This document shows, in pieces, positions 56,543 through 64,000 of a stretch of 64,000 nucleotides of DNA; position 1 is the first letter of the stretch, and every line of letters starts with the position of its first letter. This DNA comes from Batrachochytrium dendrobatidis JAM81 (Eukaryota; Chytridiomycota; Chytridiomycetes; Rhizophydiales), in NCBI RefSeq assembly GCF_000203795.2, contig NW_006281112.1, positions 1 to 64,000 on the forward strand, in the 5' to 3' direction. The notes beneath the pieces are model-generated. The model was not told the DNA's origin. It saw only the letters and a list, made by a program, of their open reading frames with translations, and ran no database searches. The position numbers were made by a program, and so were the translations under genes.

Positions 56543-56993
56543 GACTAATTAGAAAACAATATAATGCAAGGTTACAAGTGTGAATTGCACAAAATTAGGT
56601 CGTTCTAATTAGTTATAGTTTTGCTGAAGGTTGGGTCAGGACGAGGCATAATGGAACGTACAGATATAAAAAGCAGCTTTGCTGGTTTGATTAGGTACAG
56701 AAATAGGCTGAAGGTATGTGGCGATGAGGTTTTCAGGGCGGACTAGGCTTAGAAACAACTATGCGCAAGAGTTTAAATTATAGGCGAATATAAAATTCCA
56801 AAAGAGACTCGAGCAACACGCAGTCTTCTTTTATCGAATATTGACCAGAGTAAACCCATACAACTTGTTTATTGGACTCGGGTGTTACTTTTGATGGGCT
56901 GTTTAGCACCAAGCAAGATAAACAGGAAGAATAAAATCAACAAACAGACAAAAGTACACTAGGGATCCGGCACAGCAAAAATAATTTACAGCC
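56543..56993. other. Spacer left of the MITE-like element
   Basis: These 451 bp upstream of the 403-aa gene are AT-rich. Apart from a probable promoter nothing stands out. Confidence 0.3.
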
Positions 56994-57453
56994 ATATTCA
57001 CGTAAAAGTGGAATACTTTTATCTTGCACTCACTGCCTCTATTTTGCTTCGGAATAAACAATGGTTAAATATTCGTTGTACTTTCCTGCTGCAAATTGAC
57101 TGCTTCAATTCTTTGATAAACACAACGCTCATCACATGATGCTCACAAAATCAAACCATCACTTTCTTTTCGTTTGGCATAGTCATATTGCACGATCGTC
57201 AAGTCTGAAATCAGATATTGCATTCAACTGATTTGATGCTGCCAATACAACTCTGCCAACCCATCATTGTATCATAAAGTCTCGTGTACGCTTACGTTCT
57301 AGTTCAAGAGCAAAAATCGCACGTTTCATGATATAGCTGTTGTCTGGCAGTTGCTCAATATTTGAAGGAAAAGAGTTGGAGTTGAACAAGTATGAAACTG
57401 TGATGTGAACATTTGGCCAGTTTCTTTTAGTATTCCATTTCACATGAATACAA
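56994..57453. mobile_element. MITE-like element, about 460 bp, inverted termini
   Basis: The left end ATATTCACGTAAAAGTGGAAT (split here: ATATTCACGTAAAA + GTGGAAT) and the right end TATTCCATTTCACATGAATA (57431-57450) are imperfect inverted copies. Inside, cttcggaataaacaatgg-ttaaata and ctcacaaaatcaaacc match the element at 46276; tctagttcaag, cgcacg-ttca and agctgttgtc match the fragment at 6022. No transposase frame. It is the longest intact-looking member in the window. Confidence 0.55.
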
Positions 57454-57725
57454 CTGCAATTCGGGTTTGTTAGTCTTTCCAGTACTGGACTAGCCCCAAT
57501 GGCTCCCTAGTCAGTGATGGCACACAAGAATGAATGGGCGATGCTTTGTCAATTGCTTTTATAGGGCTATGTTTGTTATTGCCAATCGTATCAGAAGATG
57601 CTGCCAACAGATCACATTGGTTTATTGGTGCGGACAGTATGTTTACATTTCAGTCTGTGCATCAACTTTAATCCGCTTAGTGCGTAAAGCAATCACTCCA
57701 GAGTCACAAATGGACGGCATTACGG

Positions 57726-58000
57726 CCGTATTCATGTAAAACGGATTACTGGATAGGAAAGCTAAATTATATAATAAACAGCCAGTTTCATGAAATGGTT
57801 CACACCAAATTCACTGGACAATGTCATGTCTGTTGAACTCTAGCTGTCTAGCTTCTGTATAGAGAACTGAATGGATGTTCGCATCACAGCTCTGCACTTC
57901 AACTCTCTTTGTATCCAACCAAACATCGAATGATGAGCACAAAAACAACAGTTGCATCCTGAGATGTGCGATTTTAGAACACAACGTCAGAACAGTAGAA
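57726..58000. repeat. Dispersed repeat, copy c
   Basis: It starts with GTATTCATGTAAAACGGA (57728-57745), then cagccagtttcatgaaatgg, ttcactggacaatgtc, ggatgttcgcatcaca and gagatgtgcgat. These match copies at 856 and 44763 in the same order, so this is a second internal type sharing terminal words with the MITE-like elements. The right boundary is not clear. Confidence 0.5.
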
Positions 58001-58414
58001 TCCAATATCTGAATTGCAATGAATGGATCCGGTTTCAAACTTGATGCTCGTACAATGTATGGCTGCCGAAAGAGAACATTGGAAAGAACTGAGAATATCT
58101 ATTGAAGTTGCAGCGTCGCGACATTCACTATCGAGATTCATAAAAATAGTCTGTATTTTGTTCAACAACACTGGATTTGTATGCGAGACTGGTTGGCTCA
58201 TATGAACTGCTGTTTTACTTGGACGAATCAATCCAAAAACCATTGGCTGGATCAAACACATCTTTCATTGGTCAATATCGATTTCATTTAAACACGTGAT
58301 GCATATTATATATTTTTTTGAAATCAGTTTTTTTATTCGCTACAGTTGGGTAAATGTTGGGTTGTGCTGTCAAGTTTCATTGCTACTAGATATCTACTCT
58401 ACACCCCTTTATAA
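58001..58414 (+). promoter_or_regulatory. Promoter region of the Cys-motif SDR gene
   Basis: It contains CACGTGA at 58293-58299 about 120 bp before the ATG, followed by a TATA-like run (gcatattatatattttt, 58302-58318). The CACGTG core recurs before CTF18/ULS1 and BUD13. Confidence 0.35.
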
Positions 58415-60582
58415 ATGACCTCTCAATCTACCCCTTCCAACTCCACTCCTGCAAAGGAAAAATCTATTCCGTCTTGGGAGTCTGTTATTTCAGAACCTGA
58501 CTTGGATGCTGCATTGAGAATATTCAGTGTTTATACTGAAAATCCTACCTACAAGGCTCATGCCCAAACATGTCCTAAGCTTAGGGAGCTGTTTGATATT
58601 GCCAAACGCACTCTGCTACCCACTGATGTAGATTCAAGAGCTCATCGCAAGCGAAAACTCGCTGATCGGAAAGAAAGCGATCGTGCTCAACTGGCTGTAA
58701 CTGGTATCCGTCAGATGCGCCATCACAAGCTGGTAGGACATGCTACCGGTAGCATTACTCTTCCGCTTCCTCCAAGATCCTTGTCTACGGTAGAGGATTT
58801 GGAGTCGTTTTCAAAAAAAAATGACATTGATCTGTTTGACATTTCAAAAAGTCGCCTGCTTGCTAGCGAGTCAAGCACTGCTGGTTCCAACACTCCCGTG
58901 GCTTCTGAAGAGAGTATTTTGTCTACCCCCTGTGATATTAATCCCCCAAGTACCCAGCCGAGAATGCTCAACTTTCCTCGTTCCTGTCACATTTGTCCCG
59001 CTGATTTTCGCCAGTTGCATCATTTTTATGATCAACTATGTCCATCATGTGCAGAATTCAATTATAACAAGCGGTCCTTTGCGGCCGATATGCGTGGTCG
59101 TGTGTGTTTGGTTACAGGTGCTCGAGTCAAGGTATGTTGTATGCTTGCTTTATTCTTATTGCTGTCATACAATCACATGCACAGAGTCGCAATTTCATAG
59201 CATTCGTGCCTTGATGATATTGCGCTAGTGTTAATGTAATATTAGTTTTTGATTTGCCATATGGCAATTATCATGAGAGGGTCAAAAGTCATCCCGATAT
59301 TTTATCTGTGGGATATGGCACGCTTTTCTCGCACATTTTACTATTTTTATTATGCATCTACTATCTACGGCATCTTGTTGATTGTGTAAAATATTAATCT
59401 GTGGTTTTTAATATTTTGACTGTATTAAACCAGATTGGTTATTGCATTGCATTGAAACTGCTTCGAATGGGTGCTACAGTCATTGTTACTACTCGCTTTC
59501 CCCATAATGCTGCCATCAGATATGCCAAGGAACAAGATTATCTATCGTTTAAAGGCTTGCTTTTTATATATGGTATTGATTTTCGTGACATTGCCATGGT
59601 GCATCAGTTCTGCAAGCACATCAAAACAGAGTTTAAGCGACTAGATGTAATCATCAACAATGCTGCACAGACTGTAAGAAAACCTCCTCGCTTTTATGAG
59701 CACTTGATTTCTGACGAAGCGTGTGCTCTTCCCAGTGCTATCACAGATGTGTTCAAGGTTATTGATGTTTACAAGAATGGTACCAATGGTTACTCTTTTC
59801 GATCTATTACCACTGCTTCAAAATCCGTCTCTGATATCACAGCGTCCTGCGACTCTTTTAACCAGATTACAGAATATGGTCTTGCTTTGCCTGCATTGGG
59901 TACACGCCAGTCTTTGGCATCCGTAAATACATCTGCTGCCTTGTCGCAGATCTCGCTTACTGAAGAAGATGCAGCTGCAGATACAACACATTTTCCAGAT
60001 GGGCGACTCGATCGTGATGATCAGCAAATCGATCTTCGCTCTCAAAACTCATGGACTATGCAAATTGGACAGATTTCTACTGTAGAAATGCTTGAATGCC
60101 ATGTTATCAATGCATTTGCTCCATGGGTTCTTATTTCCGAACTGAAATCATTAATGGAAGCCACTGGAAATCCTGTTATTTCCGAAACATCAGCTACTGC
60201 CTCGGATGTCAGTGAAGATACCAGTATAAAGTCTTCCTATGACAAGTACATTGTCAATGTAAGTGCCATGGAAGGCCAGTTTTATCGGCCTAAAACTGTT
60301 TTTCATCCACACAGTAACATGGCTAAAGCATCACTCAATATGATGACACGCACATCTGCTGCAGGTCTTGCTGCATTGAATATCTTCATGACTGCTGTTG
60401 ATACTGGATGGATTACTGATGAAAATCCAGTTGAGCAGTGGGAGAAACGAGAAAATGCTCCTCCACCTCTTGACGAATGGGATGCCGCCATGCGAGTTTT
60501 AGATCCCATTCTGGTAGGCGTGCGTGGTGGGGACCGTATGTGGGGAGTATTTCTCAAAAACTATACTGTAACTAGATGGTGA
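58415..60582 (+). CDS. SDR-fold oxidoreductase with N-terminal CxxC zinc-like motif, 621 aa
   Basis: The model is join(58415-59131, 59434-60582). Residues ~190-215 hold CHICPADF...LHHFYDQLCPSCAEFN, a CxxC...CxxC pair. The Rossmann domain starts right after (RGRVCLVTGARVKIGYCIA) and continues with MGATVIVTTRFP, GIDFRD, VIINNAAQTVR and IVNVSAMEG. Then comes HPHSNMAKASLNMMTRTSA where classical SDRs have YxxxK: Lys is kept but Tyr is absent. This C-terminal signature (NMAKA-LNMMTRTSA) belongs to a widely distributed, poorly characterised SDR family. Substrate unknown. The intron (302 bp) is about four times the local average. Confidence 0.8.
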
Positions 60583-61707
60583 TGTGAACATGGATCTGGA
60601 CATGTATCTGTATCTGGAATGGTGACTTGTATAGTTCTTGTAATAAACACTGCTTGGTCGAATGATTGGGTATTGCTATACCAACTATTTGTCATTTAGA
60701 TTGTCGCTGCGACTCGTTCCACAAACATACACATCACTCGATTGCAACACAAAAGAGTTGCCAATCCATATTGAATACACATTTGCTTTGGCTGTAGCCA
60801 ATCATTAAACGGATTACAATTCACAACACTCTTGCTGTATGTCTTGGTAGATGGGTTTCATGATTTTATTGGCATAGTATGGATCATTGTGGCTACCAGC
60901 ATATTGGCAATCATCGCAATATACCAAAATGCTCCGTTGTTGAATCCCCACCAACCCAACTTGTAACCACCAATACTTGCAATATGCAACTAGAATATAT
61001 TTATCAATCAAAACATCTCACTGCACCAATCGATTGTTTAGATTTGGAATATGTGATGCTCACTACCATCCAATCAGAAACCTGTATTTTAATCATGCAG
61101 TAACATCAACTACCAATGGAACCTCGAACCAATCCGACTCGCATACCACACATGATCTGTTACCTTGTCCATGTTGACTGTTACTGTTGACAATCAGTAT
61201 TGGTTTATTCCTATCGAGGCGAGTTGATAGCAATGCGTATATTGTAATGGCTGTTTTCAGATCACTCGTCTGTCTGTCATGCAAAAACAAGAATTGCATT
61301 TGGAATGCTTGCTCATCAAGTGTTATGGATAATAAACAACAAATGCATTTCTAAATTTGTAGATTTGTAGATTTGGAATACCAATGTGAGTGACAGTACC
61401 ATGTTTATGGAATACAACAGTCTATCATGTATATTCAGCTGCATAGCTTACATCACAATATATTCGCATGACATGACAATCGCTTGTCCACGTTAATCTA
61501 CAAGCATCTTGATGTTGTCAGTGCTATTTACCAATGGCATATTGGTGGAAAATATACAATGAATTTGGAGTCATGACTGAGCTATTACCAGACAAGATTT
61601 GATTGTATTACCAAACAATACATACTGCGACTGTCGAGTTGTAATGAAACATTAAACGTTATTAGCCAATACAGTAAAAATATTGACGTGTAAAATGCAA
61701 AAGTAAC
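60583..61707. other. Spacer between the SDR gene and tRNA-Lys
   Basis: These 1.1 kb hold an AATAAA near 60641 and a short direct repeat (tttgtaga-tttgtaga-tttgg) near 61358. Open frames are short and unconvincing. Confidence 0.4.
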
Positions 61708-61780
61708 AGCCCGACGTGGGGGTCGAACCCACAACCTTGAGATTAAGAGTCTCACGCTCTACCGATTGAGCTAGCCGGGC
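61708..61780 (-). tRNA. tRNA-Lys(CTT): tRNA-Lys (anticodon CTT)
   Basis: The 73-nt minus-strand sequence folds as a standard cloverleaf. The acceptor arms are GCCCGGC and GTCGGGC with discriminator T. The D-arm holds TAGCTCAATCGG (A box), the anticodon loop reads CTCTTAA with anticodon CTT, and the T-arm has GGTTCGACCCC (B box). No intron is present. A T-run lies just downstream (complement of aaaagtaac) and serves as a Pol III terminator. The CCA end is not encoded. Confidence 0.97.
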
Positions 61781-62971
61781 CTTCCTTAAAATGTGGCAAT
61801 GTACATTTTGTTTGCTACACAACACTCCAGCGTGCAGTTTGATTACAACACTCCAAAATACTTGTGTATCATATGACTGCTAACTCATATCAATACATGT
61901 CTGGCCACTTGATTACAATATTCAGCCATTATGCTTGCTATATAATCAACACTGTTACGCTTGGTTTGTGTTGATATATCTGTGAATTGGTATAATGGTT
62001 TGGTCGAGTCAAAACCTCATTCAATATCATGGCTCAGACTTGTATCTGAGATACACGGCGTGTTTGTAGTCGTCAAAAAATAAAAACTGGGCTCATGATT
62101 GTGTCGAATGCTACCAAATTCTACTAAATGTTGAAAGACCGTATCTCAAAAATGCTTCAAATTATCAAGATATTTGGTTAAACCACCAACAATTGTCAGA
62201 TATCTATAATCGAACATCAAAAGCAGCATTGACAGATATTGACAGATATCAGTAGGCATCAGTAGGCATCAGCAGACATTGATACGATAATGCTAACGGA
62301 ACGGAACGGAAGACAGTCAAGTTTTAAACCCAACAGTATCCAGATTTGAATCAACATATGGTTTAACATTTGCGTGGTAACAGACACATGACGGATCGGT
62401 CCAAAAGCATAGGCACAAATGTCGGTATATAATATTAGCAAACGTATGAGCTAGAGAGTGATCATGTCATCTTAGATCAGACGATAATCACCGAGTGCGT
62501 TTGATGCCATGTTCAATCCGATATTGCAATTGGTATAAATTACACCAGTTTGTGTATAATGGCAGAAATATGCATCAGCCTGGACGGGCTTTAGTAGATG
62601 AGGTATATATTTAGTCCAAAATGCCTGGCCACGTGTAACAAATACAATGCCAGACCAATACGAGTCTTGAGACTTGCTTAAATATTTGTATTTTACGTGT
62701 ATTCGTTTTTAAATATTTTGATTATTTTATTGTCATTAAACTGATAGAATAAACAGCGGTATCAAAATATTGCTTTTAATAAATCTATACTATTAAATAG
62801 AAGCTTTAAATTTATAACAATTATATATTCATTGCATGTCCAATATATATATATTTATTCAAAACAGGATACACGCCACGTGTTTTACTGTGCAATGTAT
62901 AAACTAAATAAGCTTTCACAAGTGGAATTTCCTAAAAAGCACATCTACTTCACTAAAAGATAAGATATTTC
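61781..62971. other. Spacer between tRNA-Lys and the last gene
   Basis: This is a 1.2-kb AT-rich region with short tandem words at 62228-62312 and two CACGTG cores (62630-62635, 62877-62882), the second about 90 bp before the ATG at 62972. No gene is supported. Confidence 0.4.
62228..62312. repeat. Short imperfect tandem repeats
   Basis: Three small arrays sit side by side: ttgacagata twice, tcagtaggca twice plus a variant tcagcagaca, and acgga three times. They look like slippage-derived microsatellites with no coding role. Confidence 0.6.
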
Positions 62972-64000
62972 ATGGAAACAGAATTTGCATGCAGACAGCC
63001 TCCTTTATTTGCTTATGACCCGCAATGGCCATCTGAACAAAAAACCATAGCTTCGTTGAAACCAAGATTGATTGCACAGCTACCATCTGTAACTTTGATC
63101 ACTTCGCAACTGACGGAAAAAAAACTGGTCAAGATCAAAGTATTAAAAGTAGAAGACGGGTCTAATTTAAAACATCAGCTTGGTAGTAGTCTAACGTCAC
63201 TACACTCCATTTCAGATATCCAAAGGCTCACTCTTGTTCCTATTGAACCAGATCAAGGCTTATCTAGTACAAATAGGTATGTATATTATTGTAAAGGCTA
63301 AAAACATTAAAAAATATTCTTCACAAGGCTAACTATGTGTCATTGTGTTGAATATTTTGAAAAAGATTAAAAACTTCAGATTCCCAAAAAAAAAGACCAT
63401 CTTTAAAAGATAGCTTTAGTTCTAGAACAACACTTATCAATCCACAGTTGTCAAAAACTAGCTTAATGGCGGCAGCAACACCAGCCCCGTTTTATGATCC
63501 CGCAAATCACTCTAAAGCTTTATACAACGGCATACGTCGATCAAGTGCCATTGCACAAAATGCAGCATGCGAATGTATTCAAAATTATTCAAATACGATT
63601 GAAGAAGACTCGGAATCAGAAGAAGATATGAAGAGCTTTCTTAGTATGACCAGATCTAGATTGCAAAAAGGCCACGCTGCACTATCAAAAAATAATCGAG
63701 TATCAAGACTTCGACGTACTTCCATCAAAGCCGAGACTACTTCTCAGACTAACGGTTCTAATGAGACTTCTGCAAGATTAATTCAAAGTTTTCGACAGGA
63801 GGTCATTGATAGTGTAGATCTTGTGAATATTCCTTCACGCTGGGTTAATTTTGCTGAAAATACTGACGAAACCCCCAGTCTGGCTCGATCTAGTCAAAAT
63901 CATTCAATTCGGCGTTCAATATCGCTGGGATCTCGTCAAAATTTGATGGCCCTATCATCACAAGCTCCTTTACAGCAAACATCAAAGACTCTTGGAGCAG
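62972..64000 (+). CDS. Uncharacterised Ser-rich protein, 5' part (runs off the window)
   Basis: Exon 1 is 62972-63276 and exon 2 starts at 63366 and stays open to the window end. The acceptor after gaaaaag at 63365 was chosen because it keeps a long open frame; the nearby cttcag acceptor leads to an early stop. The product starts METEFACRQPPLFAYDPQWP and has a first ~100 residues of mixed character (LIAQLPSVTLITSQLTEKKLVKIKVLKVE, given in part: LIAQLPSVTL...KKLVKIKVL), then a basic Ser/Arg-rich region with RSSAIAQNAACECIQ and an acidic patch EEDSESEED. No domain recognised. The C-terminus is outside the window. Confidence 0.6.

Overview
The window reads as nuclear DNA of a zoosporic (chytrid) fungus, most likely a Batrachochytrium-type chytrid. 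Genes are intron-rich, with mostly 60-110 bp GT-AG introns and AT-rich spacers. The gene content is fungal/opisthokont: CTF18, a ULS1-like translocase, BUD13, STE24, DENND6 and a cytochrome b2-type hydroxy-acid dehydrogenase. A ciliary ARL13-type GTPase points to a flagellate life stage. The genus is inferred; no database was consulted. Exon-intron models were assembled by hand, and nearly all of them close in frame.

Layout. 1-0.8 kb: a small secreted Kex2-type peptide precursor (KEP-1) with its promoter block. 0.85-6.9 kb: decayed repeats, a TLC-domain membrane protein, ARL13-like GTPase (minus strand) and an Mpv17/SYM1 protein. 7.5-16.4 kb: CTF18 (14 exons, minus) and a ULS1-like SNF2-RING translocase (11 exons, plus) diverging from an 84-bp promoter. 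16.7-19.2 kb: a 66-aa secreted peptide precursor, a KxDL (BORC/BLOC-1) protein and BUD13. 19.5-20.5 kb: KEP-2, with seven 18-residue KR-flanked units. 20.9-28.2 kb: a TMEM62-like metallophosphoesterase, an unknown Ser-rich protein and a GH30 glycosidase fused to a ricin-B lectin. 30.5-37.2 kb: a homeodomain protein and an 11-exon DENND6 homologue. 37.9-40.5 kb: an Mpv17-like protein and STE24. 41.1-42.7 kb: a 201-aa secreted protein and KEP-3. 42.9-46.1 kb: an aldehyde dehydrogenase and a short-chain dehydrogenase. 47.5-53.6 kb: a C2H2 zinc-finger protein and a cytochrome b5/FMN hydroxy-acid dehydrogenase ending in SKL. 54-56.5 kb: two Ser-rich proteins of unknown function. 58.4-60.6 kb: a Cys-motif SDR. 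61.7 kb: tRNA-Lys(CTT). 63-64 kb: the 5' part of an unknown gene.

The most interesting system is the three-member family of secreted Kex2-processed precursors (KEP-1/2/3). They share architecture (signal peptide, KR-delimited peptides, Gly/Trp/Phe-rich C-terminal peptide), TATA promoters and 3' flanks. The promoters of KEP-2 and KEP-3 match at 258 of 260 positions although the coding regions have diverged strongly. All three genes abut the end of a dispersed repeat family whose termini resemble TTCACGTAAAA; full copies of that family look like 0.4-kb MITE-like elements.
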